Shown piece by piece: positions 28,496 through 38,559 of a stretch of DNA of 64,000 bases. Location of the stretch: positions 62,001 through 126,000 of the forward strand of contig NZ_FCOB02000004.1 in assembly GCF_001545075.1 (NCBI RefSeq), given 5' to 3'. Positions within the stretch are counted from its first letter, which is position 1, and each line of letters begins with the position of its first letter. The notes under the pieces are model-generated. The model searched no databases. It was not told where the DNA came from and was given only the letters and a program-made list of their open reading frames with translations. Origin of the DNA: Caballeronia ptereochthonis. GTDB taxonomy: Bacteria > Pseudomonadota > Gammaproteobacteria > Burkholderiales > Burkholderiaceae. The position numbers and the translations under genes are program-made.

Positions 28496-28628
28496 CGTTC
28501 TGGGCCCGCGCGCAGCACGGCTTGTCTCACGACGTGAGGGCGCAAGCGGTGCGCGTTGACCTGCGTCACAGGTTGTGATTGTCAGGCACTTCGCCCGATG
28601 GTCACCGTCTACGCGCGTCTCTTCCTGC

Positions 28629-28659
28629 AAAAAGGCCCAGGGCTTTCGCTTCCTGGGCC
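28629..28659 (-). terminator. Rho-independent terminator of the 53-residue gene
   Basis: Read on the minus strand: GGCCCAGG, 10-base loop, CCTGGGCC, then five T (28633-28629). It lies about 30 bases after the stop of the small gene at 28691 and is oriented to end that transcript. Confidence 0.85.
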
Positions 28660-28690
28660 TGCCTCATTCCAGACATGAGTCGTGTTGTCG

Positions 28691-28852
28691 CTACTGCCAC
28701 TTCGCGCTCTTATGGCGATTGCGGCCGATTACGTCCCACAGCTTTCTCGCCTGCTTCTGTGCCGACTTTGCATGGTCCTCGTGTTGCGCCTCTGTGGCGT
28801 GAGCGACGGTGGCGTCTCGCTTTGGGCGCTTGAACATTTCGGCGAATCTCAT
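28691..28852 (-). CDS. small basic protein of unknown function (53 residues)
   Basis: From the ATG at 28852 with a perfect AAGGAGG (28864-28858) five bases upstream. The protein is short, charged and hydrophilic (MRFAEMFKRPKRD at the start, KQARKLWDVIGRNRHK near the end), with no signal peptide or membrane segment. A strong terminator follows, so this is an independent one-gene transcript. The C-terminal part is rich in Lys/Arg and aromatic residues and could bind nucleic acid, but that is a guess. I do not recognise the family. Confidence 0.72.
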   Translation of the reverse strand: MRFAEMFKRPKRDATVAHATEAQHEDHAKSAQKQARKLWDVIGRNRHKSAKWQ

Positions 28853-29048
28853 CGCAACCTCCTTCTGCGGCAAGGACACCGCAGAAATAGTGTACGCCGA
28901 CTGCCAGCTGCATCGCATTTCGATGCGCCCGATTACGTTTCCCGTGAAACCAATGGATCGCGACCCTATTAAATCGCCCTCTTCTTTTGGGACTGACAAG
29001 GTGATGCGCTAGATCAACGAACGCGTTGATTTCTCGACATGCGCTCGC

Positions 29049-30269
29049 ATGTCCACGGCACCGTCGCCATGGATCTCATCGGTGCCGGCGGTGCAGTTCG
29101 CTCAAAAGTCAATCCGTGTCAATCAGGCATGTCAGGCCGCGGGCCTCGCGACCGAAAACCTCTCGGGGCACATCGGGCAGCGCATCCGCTGGGCGCGCGG
29201 CATGACGCAGATCTTCCACATCGACAATCCGCTCACCGGCCGCGGCCTCAGGATCGGCCAGCGGCTCTGTTATCTCAACGGCATGCTGCACTTCTTCTAC
29301 GGCGTGCCGCGCCTCGTGTTCCTCACGGCGCCGCTGTCGTATCTCTTCTTCGGCGCCCACGTGATCGAGGCGGCCGCGAGCACGATCGCGGTCTTCGCGC
29401 TGCCGCACATGATGCATGCGAGCATCACCAACTCGCGAATGCAGCGCAGCTTCCGCCATTCGTTCCGGGCCGAAGTGTATGAATCGGTGCTGGCGTCGTA
29501 CATCACCGCGCCGACCCTGCTCGCCGTCATCAACCCCAAACTCGGCAAGTTCAACGTGACGGCCAAGGGCGGCCAGATCTCGAAGGATTACTTCGACTGG
29601 TATATCTCGCGACCTTATCTGCTGCTCCTGCTGCTGAACCTGCTCGGCTTCGTCGCGGGCATCGTGCATATCGTCATGTACTGGCACATCCGCAGCGAAG
29701 TGAACACGACGATCCTCAACCTCTGCTGGACCGTCTACAACATGCTGATTCTCGGCGCATCGGTGGCGGCGGCGAGCGAGCGGCGGCAAGTGCGCGCGAC
29801 GCATCGCGTGACGATGAAGATGCCCGTGATGCTCAAGTTCTCGACCGGCCGCACGCTCGCGTGCGAGACCGTCGACTACTCGGAAGGCGGCGTGGGCGTC
29901 GCGCTGCCGAACAGGATCGAAGTGCCGATGCACGAACGCATCCGCGTTTCGCTCTTCCGGGGCGACGAGGAGTACGCGTTCCCGGCGACCGTCGGCTATA
30001 CCGAGCCGGGCCGTGTCGGCCTGCGTTTTTCGCAGCTCACGCGCGAGCAGGAATACGACTTCGTCAAGACGACTTTCGCGCGCGCGGATGCCTGGACAGA
30101 CTGGTCCGAGGGACGCCGCCCGGATACGCCGCTGCGCGGCCTGTCGCACGTGCTGCTGGTCGGCTCGCGCGGCATCACGGGATTGTTCGAGCATTTGTAC
30201 AGCGACCTTCGTACCTGGATGAACAAGCGCTCAGTCGATGTGAAGAAGCTGAAAATCAAAGATCAATAA
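29049..30269 (+). pseudogene. bcsA: bcsA remnant: C-terminal half of cellulose synthase catalytic subunit
   Basis: The open frame has 406 codons, but similarity to BcsA begins only near 29130 (QAAGLATENLSGHIG). What remains includes QRIRW (the acceptor-site motif), the later transmembrane helices, the gating-loop motif FNVTAKGG and a PilZ domain with RRQVR and DYSEGG, which binds c-di-GMP. The preceding half of the glycosyltransferase, with the catalytic Asp residues (D, DxD, TED), is absent, and nothing upstream encodes it in any frame. The product cannot polymerise glucose. The stop overlaps the bcsB start (TAATG). Confidence 0.88.
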
Positions 30270-32764
30270 TGGGCATGGGTATGTCGAAGTTTCGCGTCGA
30301 GAACGAAGCGGGCAAGCGCGCGCCGTGCTTTTACGAAAGACCGCTGGGCCGCGCGCGAATTGCTTTCATGGCCCTGCAGATCGCGTTCGCCGCGACGTTC
30401 GCTACGCTCGCCGCCGCGGCCACCGGTGCGCCGGGCGCGGCATCGGAAAGCGCGCAGCAAGCCACGGGCGTCGGCGCCGTGCCCGCGCCGGGTCCGGCCG
30501 TCGTGTACAACCCCGCCGCGATCGCGCAGCCCGCGCTCGCGATGCCCGTGCCCGCGTTCTCCGGCAAGCCCGACAAGCCGCTCGGCTCGCGCACGCCGAC
30601 CACCGCCGACCCCGGCACGCTCGTGCCGGGCGGCCGCCGCCAGACGCTGAGCTTCTTCGATTACGGCGCGCTCGATCCGCTGCAATTGCGCGGCACCGAC
30701 GGCCAGAACGGCATCGCGTTCTCCGTGCGCGGCGACGAAGTGGTGACGGCTGCGATCCTGCATCTGATCTACAGCTATTCGCCGTCGCTGCTGCCGTCGA
30801 CCTCGCAGTTGAAGCTGCTCATCAACGGCGAAGTGGCCGCGACGCTGCCCGTGCCGCGCGAGCAGGCCGGCATGCTGGTCGCGCGCGACGTGGCGATAGA
30901 TCCGCGCTTCATCACCGAATTCAACCACTTGAACGTGCAGTTGATCGGCCATTACACGCAGCAGTGCGAGGACCCGTCGAACTCGGCGCTGTGGGCGACG
31001 GTCAGCAACGCGAGCTCGCTCGACCTCACGTATGCGTCGATCGCGAGCAAGCCCGATCTCGCCGCGCTGCCGCAGCCGTTCTTCGACCGCCGCGACGTGC
31101 GCCGCCTCCAGCTGCCCTTCGTGTTCGCGGGAAAGCCGAGCCTGGGCGAGCTCGAAGCGGCCGGCATGGTCGCGTCGTACTTCGGCTCGCTCGCGGGCTA
31201 TCGCGGCGCGATCTTCCCGGCGCAGACCGACAACGTGCCGCTCTCGGGCAATGCCGTCGTGTTCGCCGTCGGCGATGCGAAGGTCGCGGGCGTCGACATT
31301 CCGCCGGTTTCCGGCCCGACGATCGCGCTCGTCGAACGCGACGCCAACGCGCGCGGCCGGCTCCTCCTCGTGCTCGGCCGCGACGACAACGAGCTGAAGA
31401 TCGCCGCGAAGGCGCTCGGGGTCGGTCAGAACACGCTCTCGGGCACGAGCGCGACCATCACGCAGTTCAACGACCTGCAGCCGCGCCGCCCGTACGATGC
31501 GCCGAACTGACTGCCGACCGACCGGCCCGTGCGTTTCGGCGAGCTCGCGGAAGCGCGCGACCTGACCGCGCACGGCTACGACGCCGACGCCGTGCGCGTG
31601 AACCTGCGCGTGCCGCCCGATCTCTTCATGTGGCAGACCAAGGGCGTGCCGATCGACCTCGGCTATCGCTACACCGTGCGTCCCGCGCCGGACCGCTCGT
31701 CGCTCAACATCAGCGTGAACAACGGCTTCGTGCAGTCGCTGCGCATTCCGGCAGTGTCGACCTCGACCTTCGATCTCGGCCACTACTTCAGCCGCGTGCT
31801 GCCGGACAAGACCGTCGCCGCGCGCCACGAGATCTACATCCCGCCACTGCTCATCACGCCGCGCGCGCAGTTGCGCCTGCACTTCTACTACGACATCCCG
31901 AAGACCGGCGAATGCCAGGGGCGCGTGCTGGATAACGTCATCGGCGCGATCGATCCGAATTCGACCATCGATCTTTCCGGCTTCCCGCACTACATGGCGC
32001 TGCCCGATCTCGCCGCGTTCGCGAACGGCGGCTTCCCGTTCACGCGCATGGCCGACCTGTCGCAGACGGCCGTCGTGCTGCCGAACGCGCCGAACCCGGC
32101 CGACTACAGCCTGTATCTGCTGGAAATGGGCCGCATGGGCGCCTCGACGGGATATCCGGTGACGGGCGTCACCGTGACGAGCCCGAACGATGTCGACCGC
32201 TTCGCCGACAAGGATCTGCTGATCCTCGGCTCGCCGGGACGCCAGCCGCTGCTGCAGCGCTGGGCGAAGCAGATGCCCTTTTCCGGCGACGGCGACACGC
32301 GCACCTTCCAGCTGTCCGACGTGGCGTTCAAGCTCGTCGACTGGTGGCATGGCGAGCAGGGCCCGGAACGCTCGCCGGCGCGCGCGGACCTGTCGCTCGT
32401 CAGCGCGAACGGCGATGCGCTCCTCACCGGCTTCGAATCGCCGCTCAAGAGCGGACGCAGCGCGGTGGCGCTCATCAGCGCGGCGGGCCAGTCGGACGCC
32501 GATCTCTCCGCCGCCCTGCTCGACAACGACCTGCTGCCGTCCATCCAGGGCGCGATGGCCGTGATCCACGGCCGCACGGTGACCGTCACGTCGAACGGCG
32601 AGGCTTATTATGTCGGCCATCTGTCGCCGATGCATTACATGCGCTGGGCGCTGTCTTCGCATCCGCTTCTGCTCGTGCTCTGCGGCGTGTTCGCCGCGCT
32701 CATCATCGCCGCCCTGTTCTACCGTGCGCTGCGCTCGATCGCGGCACGGCGACTGGGGAATTGA
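30269..32764 (+). pseudogene. bcsB: bcsB interrupted by one in-frame TGA
   Basis: 832 codons in one frame with a single internal TGA at 31508-31510 (codon 414). The flanks read PYDAPN-stop-LPTDRPVRFGELA; the codon is expected to be TGG (Trp), so a G-to-A change explains it. BcsB is the periplasmic membrane-anchored partner of BcsA. The first part has a signal sequence (about residues 30-55) and carbohydrate-binding/flavodoxin-like regions; the second part ends with the C-terminal transmembrane anchor (LLLVLCGVFAALIIAALFY) needed for complex formation. A product ending at 413 would lack that anchor. Re-initiation at 31529 would lack a signal peptide. Confidence 0.88.
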
Positions 32765-32765
32765 T

Positions 32766-33937
32766 ATGCGGGAAACATCCGCCAAGGTTCGTTCCGCCAT
32801 CTCGACACTTTTCGCAGGCGCGCTGTGCGCCGCGACGGCCACCGGCGCCAACGCCGCCCAGCAATGCGACTGGCCCGCGTACCGCATCTTCGTCGAGCGC
32901 GTCGTGCAGGCCGACGGCCACGTGATCGACCGCTCGACCGAGGCTCAGCAGACGACCTCCGAGGGCCAGTCCTACGGCATGTTCTTCGCGCTCGTCGCCA
33001 ACGACCGCGCGAGCTTCGACCGCCTGCTCGACTGGACGCGCACCAATCTGTCGGCCAATCAGTTCGATTCGAACAACGTGCGCCTGCCGCGTGGCAATGG
33101 GGCAGGAAGCAGGACGGCTCGTTCGGCGTGATGGATCCGAACCCGGCATCCGACGCGGATCTCTGGATCGCCTACGACCTGTTCCAGGCCGGCAGGCTGT
33201 GGAAGGAGCCGATGTACACGAAGCTCGCCTACGCCCTCGCGACGCAGATCGTGAAGCAGGAAGTCGTCGATCTGGCGGGTCTCGGGCCGATGCTCCTGCC
33301 CGGCCCGCAAGGCTTTCGCACGGGTGACGTGACCCGCCTGAATCCGAGCTACCTGCCGCTGCCGCTTCTGCGCGGCCTCGCGCATGAAATGCCGGATGGC
33401 CCGTGGACGAAGCTCGCGCAGAGCGCCGAGCGGATGATCCGGGTCACCTCGCCGCGCGGCTATGCGCCGGACTGGGCGGCTTACCGAACGAAAGAGAACG
33501 GCCAGTTCGTCGTCGATCCGAACAACGGCGACACCGGCAGCTACGACGCGATTCGCGTCTATCTGTGGGCCGGCATGACGGCGAGCAGCGATCCGCTCGC
33601 GCGGCCGTGGCTCGATGCGCTTTCCGGCATGCGCCAGAGCGTCGCGCAGACGGGCTTGCCGCCGGAGAAGGTTCAGGTGACGACCGGCGCGGCAAGCGGC
33701 GAAGGTCCGCTTTCCTACTGGGGCGCGCTGGCGCCCTACTTCAAGGCGCTGAACGACGAACGCGGCCTGGGACTCGCGCGCGCGCATCTCGAGGCGCTGA
33801 TCGCGCCGCCGGGCGCGGGGCGCGAGCCGGTCTACTACGACCGCGTGCTGGGCCTTTTCGGCGGCGGTTTCGTCGAGGGGCGATATCGCTTCGATGAAAA
33901 CGGCCGTCTCTTGCCGAACTGGAGAAGCGCATGCTGA
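32766..33937 (+). pseudogene. bcsZ: bcsZ (GH8 endoglucanase) with a one-base deletion
   Basis: The start (ATG 32766) gives a signal peptide and the GH8 motif TTSEGQSYGMFFAL with the general-acid Glu. The frame is lost near 33089: CCG-CG-TGG where CCG-GCG-TGG is expected. The rest (WQWGRKQDGSFGVMDPNPASDADLW onward, in two pieces of this motif) continues in the -1 frame to 33937 and contains the second catalytic residue (Asp in NNGDTGSYDA). The two catalytic residues are therefore on different fragments. BcsZ is the periplasmic cellulase of cellulose operons. The 3' end overlaps bcsC by 7 bases. Confidence 0.88.
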
Positions 33938-36900
33938 TCCGGACAAGGAAACGCACTCTCGCCTTCCACGTCGTGGTAGCCATCGCGGCGGCCGCGCCGG
34001 TGTGCGCCTTCGCTCAGGCCACGGCCGATCCGCTGACCGTGCTCATCGACCAGGGCAAATACTGGCAGGCGCACAAGCGCGGCGACCTCGCGGAACAGGC
34101 GTGGCAGAAGGTGCTGCGCATCGATCCCAAGCAGCCCGATGCGCTCTTCGGCATGGGCATGGTGCTCGCCGACCGCAAGGACGGCAGCGGCGCGCAGCAG
34201 TATCTCGCGCAGTTGCGCCAGGTCGCGCCGACCTATCCGAACATCGACGAGCTCGGCCGGCGCCTCGGCGAAACGAGTGCGCGCGATCTGACCGTGAACG
34301 ACGCGCGCCGCCTCGCGCAAAGCGGACATCGCGCTTCGGCGGTGCAGGAATACCGGCGCGCGATCGAGGGCAAGCCCGCGACGCCCGCGCTGCAACTCGA
34401 GTATTACCAGGCGCTCGCCGCAACCGCGCAAGGCTGGGACGAAGCGCGCCGCGGCCTCGAACAGCTGGCGCGCCAGAATCCCGACGATCCGCGCTATCAG
34501 CTCGCCTATGCGCAGCATCTGACCTATCGCGACTCTACGCGGCGCGACGGCATCGCGCGGCTCGCGAAGCTGTCGGGCGACCGCGCGGTCGGGGCCGACG
34601 CGAGGAAGAGCTGGCGCCAGGCGCTGCTGTGGCTCGGCGCGCGCGCATCCGATGCGCCGCTCTTTCAGGCGTATTTGCAGATCGCACCGGACGATGCCGC
34701 CGTGAAGGCGCGCTTCGATTCGATGGTGCAGCAGGACAAGGCCGCCCGCGAACGCGCGCAGGCCGACGCCACCGTCGATGCGCGCGGGCGCACCGTCGTG
34801 GAAGGCTTCACCGCGCTCGACCGTGGCGACGTCGTCACGGCGCGCGCGCGTTTCTCCTCCGTTCTGGCCAGCAATCCGAACGACGCCGACGCGCTCGGCG
34901 GCATGGGCGTCGCGGCGCTCAAGCAGGAGCGCTTCGCGGAGGCCCGCACGTATCTGGAACGCGCATCGCGCGCCGGCAATCCGGCCCGCTGGAAGGACGC
35001 GCTCACGAGCGCGACCTACTGGACATACACGAGCGATGCGATCGGCGCGCGCAGCAATGGCCAGATCGCGCAAGCGAAGGCGCTGTTCGAGCGCGCGATC
35101 GCCGTCAATCCGTCCGATGTCACCGCGCAGACGCTGCTCGGCGAAATGCTGCTCGCGAACGGCGATCCGCGCGGCGCGGGACAAGCGTATCGCATGGCGC
35201 TGCGCCGTCAGGCCGACAATCCCGATGCGATTCGCGGGCTCGTCGGCGCCTTGGCCGCGCAGGGACGCGGCGACGAGGCGCTCGAATTCGCCAATCGCTT
35301 GAACGCGGAGCAGCAGGCGAAAGCCGGCGGCATCAACAAGCTGCGCGGCGAAGCGCAGGCCGCGCAGGCGCGCGCCGCCGAAGCGCGCGGCGATCTGGGC
35401 ACGGCGCGCAGTCTCTTCGAAGACGCGCTGCTCAACGATCCCGACGATCCGTGGCTGCGGCTCGATCTCGCGCGCATCTACGTGCGTCAGGGTGCGGTCG
35501 GCAACGCGCGCAGCATGATGGACGGCCTGCTCGCGACGCATCCCGACATGACCGACGGGCTCTACGCGAGCGCGCTGCTGTCCGCCGAAACGCAGGACTG
35601 GTCGACGGGTCTCGCGCAGCTGGAGCGCATCCCCGCCGCGCAGCGCACGCCCGCGATGACCGGCCTGCAGCATCGTCTTTGGGTGCAGCAGCAGGCCGAG
35701 CTCGCGACGCGCGCCGCCGCTGCGGGCCAGCGCCAGCAGGCATTCGCGATCCTCCACCGCGCCGAGCCGGTCGCGGCGGGCAATGCGGAACTGACGGGCG
35801 CGCTCGCGTCGGCGTATCTGAAGGCGGGCGATCCGTCGCGGGCGCTCTTGCTCGTGCGCGGCGCGATCGCCAGTGCGCGGAACGACACCGGTCTGCTCCT
35901 GCAATACGCGGGCATTCTGTCGGCGACGCAGCAGGAGGCCGAGCTCGGCTCCGTGATGCAGCGCCTTCAGTCGCTGCCGCTCACGACACAGCAGCGCGCG
36001 GACTTCAACAACCTGAACGTGGGCATCGTCGTGGCGCGCGCCGATGCCGTGCGCCAGCGCGGCGATCTCGCGGCCGCCTACGACGTGATCGCGCCGTGGC
36101 TCGCCGCGATGCCCGACAACGCCGACCTGCAGGCGGTGCTCGGCCGCATGTACACGTCGGCGGGCGATGACCGCAATGCGCTCTCGTGCTATCAGAACGC
36201 GCTCGTGCGCCGCCCCGACGATGTCCGCCTCCAGACGGCGGCGATGTCGGCCGCGAGCGGCGCGCGCGATTTCAAGCTGGCCGAATCGCTCGCGAATCAG
36301 GCTTATGACGCCGCGCCGAACGATCCGGGCGTGCTCGCCGCGATCGGCCGGATGTATCGCGCGCAGGGCAAGCTGGATCTCGCCGCACAGTTCCTGCAAC
36401 GCTCGCTCGTGGCGGCGAATACGCCGGCGGTGACTTCGTCCGGTCAGGCGCGCGGCAATGTTCCGCCCGGCTGGGAAACCGCGATGAGCCGCATCGGCTC
36501 CAATCCGCTGCCCGGCACCAATCCGTTCGAAGGCAAGACGGCGGTCGACGCGGCGTCGAGCCCGGCGCTCGCGTCCGGCGCGTCCTATCGCCAGGCCCTT
36601 CCTCAGAATTATTCGCAGCCCGTGCCGAACTATCTGCCGCCTCCCCAGCCCGCGATCCATACGACGCCCTATGTGGCGCCCTATGTGGCGCCTTCTTCCG
36701 CTCCGACCACGTTGCTGGCCCCCGCGCCCCAGGGCGCGCCGCATTCGGCGAGCGGCTACGGACCCGACATGTACGGCTCGGGACAATCGGGCGCGCCGCT
36801 CCAGCCGTATCCGGGACAGGGAGCGCAGCCGTATCAGCAGGCGCCTGTTTATCAGCCTTACCCGCAGCAGCAGTCGTATCCGCAACAGGCGCCTTACGCC

Positions 36901-38499
36901 GCCCAGCAGGATCCGTATGTGTCGCCCTGGCCGATGTCGCCCGGCGCGCGTGAAGCGCAATCGAACGCCTATTCCGATGCATCACCGCCCGCCGCCGGCG
37001 GTCGCGCGAGCGCATCGAATGCGAAGCGCTCGACGTCGTCGCGCAAGAGCACCACCGCGCGTCCCGCGGATCCCCATGCCTACGGCGCGCCGCCGCCGCA
37101 GCAGTACGTGCAGGCGCCGTATGTCCAGCAGCCGCAGCCGTACTACCCGCCGCAACAATACGCGCCGCAGCCCTACATCCCCCAGCCGCCCGCGGGTTAC
37201 GCGCAGCCCTACTACCCGTCGCAGGCGCAGCCGTCGCAGCGCGCCGCCGCAGCGGCGACGATGAGCGCCGGTGGCATTCCCGCGCCGATCGCGAATTCGC
37301 AGACGGCGGGCGTCGCGGAAGAACTCGCGCAGATCAACCGCGAGCAGGCCAGCACCATCTCGGGCGGCATCCTCTTCCGCAGCCGCGACGGCGAGGACGG
37401 CCTCTCGAACCTCACCGACATCGAAGCGCCCATCGAAGGCCGCATCAAGGCGGGCAACGGCCACGTGATCGTGCGCGCAACGCCCGTCACGCTCGACGCC
37501 GGCACCGCCAGCAGCGCGCCGGGCACGCAGGCGCGCTTCGGCCTCGGCCTGGGCACGCCGGCGGCGGCGCTCGGGCTGAGTTACGGCTCGCAGACGGCGT
37601 CGGGGGTCGGGCTTTCGGTCGGCTACGAAAACCGCAACTTCAAGGGCGATGTCGGCACGACGCCGCTCGGCTTCCGCGAAACGAACGTCGTCGGCGGCGT
37701 GCAGTATCAGAACGCCATCACCGACAAGGTGTCGTACTCGATCGCCGTCGCCCGGCGCGCGGTCACCGACAGCCTGCTCTCCTACGCCGGCGCGCGCGAT
37801 GCCACCGTGAACTTCGAATGGGGCGGCGTGACATCGAGCGGCGCGCGCGCCGACCTCGGCTGGGACGACGGCACGAGCGGCGTCTACGTGAACGCAACGT
37901 ACCAGTTCCTCGACGGCCACAATGTCGCGACCAACAACGCCGTGAAGGGCGGCGGCGGCGTCTATACGCGCATCGTCAAGGATGCGGACCAGACGCTGAC
38001 CGTCGGCGCCAACACCACGCTGATGCACTACGACAAGAACCTGTCGTACTTCACCTACGGGCAAGGCGGCTACTTCAGCCCGCAGCAGTACGTGATTCTC
38101 AACTTCCCGATCGAATACATGGGACGCACGGGGCTCTTCTCGTACGACCTGAAGGGCTCGATCGGCGTGCAGCATTATCGGCAGGACGCGTCGGATTATT
38201 TCCCGACCTGGTCCGACTATCAGAAGCTCTACGCGCGGACGAACCTCGCGCCGGACGCGGGCGCGGTTTATCCCGGCCAGAGCAAGACGGGTGTGTCGTA
38301 CTCGCTCAACGCGACCGGCGAATACCAGCTCGCGCCGCAACTGGCCTTCGGCGCGACGGCTTCGTTCGGCAACGCGTATCAGTATCGCGAGTGGCTCGCC
38401 GCCGTGTACGTGCGCTACAGCTTCACGCGCCTGAGCGGCGTGCAGCCGGTGTTCCCGCCGCAGGCGTTCAGCTCGCCGTATCTGTCGCTGTCGAATTGA
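33931..38499 (+). CDS. bcsC: BcsC: cellulose export outer-membrane protein (TPR plus beta-barrel)
   Basis: 1522 residues, uninterrupted. A signal peptide (about 1-29) is followed by many tetratricopeptide repeats (about 35-840), then a Pro/Gln/Tyr-rich low-complexity segment of about 210 residues (890-1100; repeated PYVAPYVAP, YPQQ, QPYYPPQQY), then the BcsC C-terminal domain and 16-strand barrel (about 1130-1522). BcsC guides cellulose through the periplasm and outer membrane. With bcsA, bcsB and bcsZ broken it has no partner, yet it has no stop or shift of its own. The long disordered linker is unusual. Confidence 0.9.
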   Translation: MLIRTRKRTLAFHVVVAIAAAAPVCAFAQATADPLTVLIDQGKYWQAHKRGDLAEQAWQKVLRIDPKQPDALFGMGMVLADRKDGSGAQQYLAQLRQVAPTYPNIDELGRRLGETSARDLTVNDARRLAQSGHRASAVQEYRRAIEGKPATPALQLEYYQALAATAQGWDEARRGLEQLARQNPDDPRYQLAYAQHLTYRDSTRRDGIARLAKLSGDRAVGADARKSWRQALLWLGARASDAPLFQAYLQIAPDDAAVKARFDSMVQQDKAARERAQADATVDARGRTVVEGFTALDRGDVVTARARFSSVLASNPNDADALGGMGVAALKQERFAEARTYLERASRAGNPARWKDALTSATYWTYTSDAIGARSNGQIAQAKALFERAIAVNPSDVTAQTLLGEMLLANGDPRGAGQAYRMALRRQADNPDAIRGLVGALAAQGRGDEALEFANRLNAEQQAKAGGINKLRGEAQAAQARAAEARGDLGTARSLFEDALLNDPDDPWLRLDLARIYVRQGAVGNARSMMDGLLATHPDMTDGLYASALLSAETQDWSTGLAQLERIPAAQRTPAMTGLQHRLWVQQQAELATRAAAAGQRQQAFAILHRAEPVAAGNAELTGALASAYLKAGDPSRALLLVRGAIASARNDTGLLLQYAGILSATQQEAELGSVMQRLQSLPLTTQQRADFNNLNVGIVVARADAVRQRGDLAAAYDVIAPWLAAMPDNADLQAVLGRMYTSAGDDRNALSCYQNALVRRPDDVRLQTAAMSAASGARDFKLAESLANQAYDAAPNDPGVLAAIGRMYRAQGKLDLAAQFLQRSLVAANTPAVTSSGQARGNVPPGWETAMSRIGSNPLPGTNPFEGKTAVDAASSPALASGASYRQALPQNYSQPVPNYLPPPQPAIHTTPYVAPYVAPSSAPTTLLAPAPQGAPHSASGYGPDMYGSGQSGAPLQPYPGQGAQPYQQAPVYQPYPQQQSYPQQAPYAAQQDPYVSPWPMSPGAREAQSNAYSDASPPAAGGRASASNAKRSTSSRKSTTARPADPHAYGAPPPQQYVQAPYVQQPQPYYPPQQYAPQPYIPQPPAGYAQPYYPSQAQPSQRAAAAATMSAGGIPAPIANSQTAGVAEELAQINREQASTISGGILFRSRDGEDGLSNLTDIEAPIEGRIKAGNGHVIVRATPVTLDAGTASSAPGTQARFGLGLGTPAAALGLSYGSQTASGVGLSVGYENRNFKGDVGTTPLGFRETNVVGGVQYQNAITDKVSYSIAVARRAVTDSLLSYAGARDATVNFEWGGVTSSGARADLGWDDGTSGVYVNATYQFLDGHNVATNNAVKGGGGVYTRIVKDADQTLTVGANTTLMHYDKNLSYFTYGQGGYFSPQQYVILNFPIEYMGRTGLFSYDLKGSIGVQHYRQDASDYFPTWSDYQKLYARTNLAPDAGAVYPGQSKTGVSYSLNATGEYQLAPQLAFGATASFGNAYQYREWLAAVYVRYSFTRLSGVQPVFPPQAFSSPYLSLSN

Positions 38500-38525
38500 T
38501 CGGTCTGCGCGCGTGCTTCGAATGA

Positions 38526-38559
38526 CAGCCCGCTGCCGCGTTCACGCGGAAGCGGGCTG
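38526..38559. terminator. hairpin between convergent bcsC and diguanylate cyclase genes
   Basis: CAGCCCGCT-G-CCGCG, loop TTCA, CGCGG-A-AGCGGGCTG: a 14-bp stem with one mismatch. It includes the cyclase stop codon and begins 27 bases after bcsC. No T-tract is present, so it may be a bidirectional stop or mRNA-end stabiliser. Confidence 0.55.

Noticed and set aside
31508-31510. Recoding of TGA in bcsB as selenocysteine or tryptophan
   Set aside because: No hairpin typical of selenocysteine insertion is apparent, and the expected residue is Trp, so a nonsense mutation is simpler.
30263-32887. 874-codon minus-strand frame opposite bcsB
   Set aside because: Arg/His-rich with no recognisable domain; an antisense shadow of bcsB.
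33835-36960. 1041-codon minus-strand frame opposite bcsC
   Set aside because: Arg-rich, low complexity, no domain; a shadow of the TPR region.
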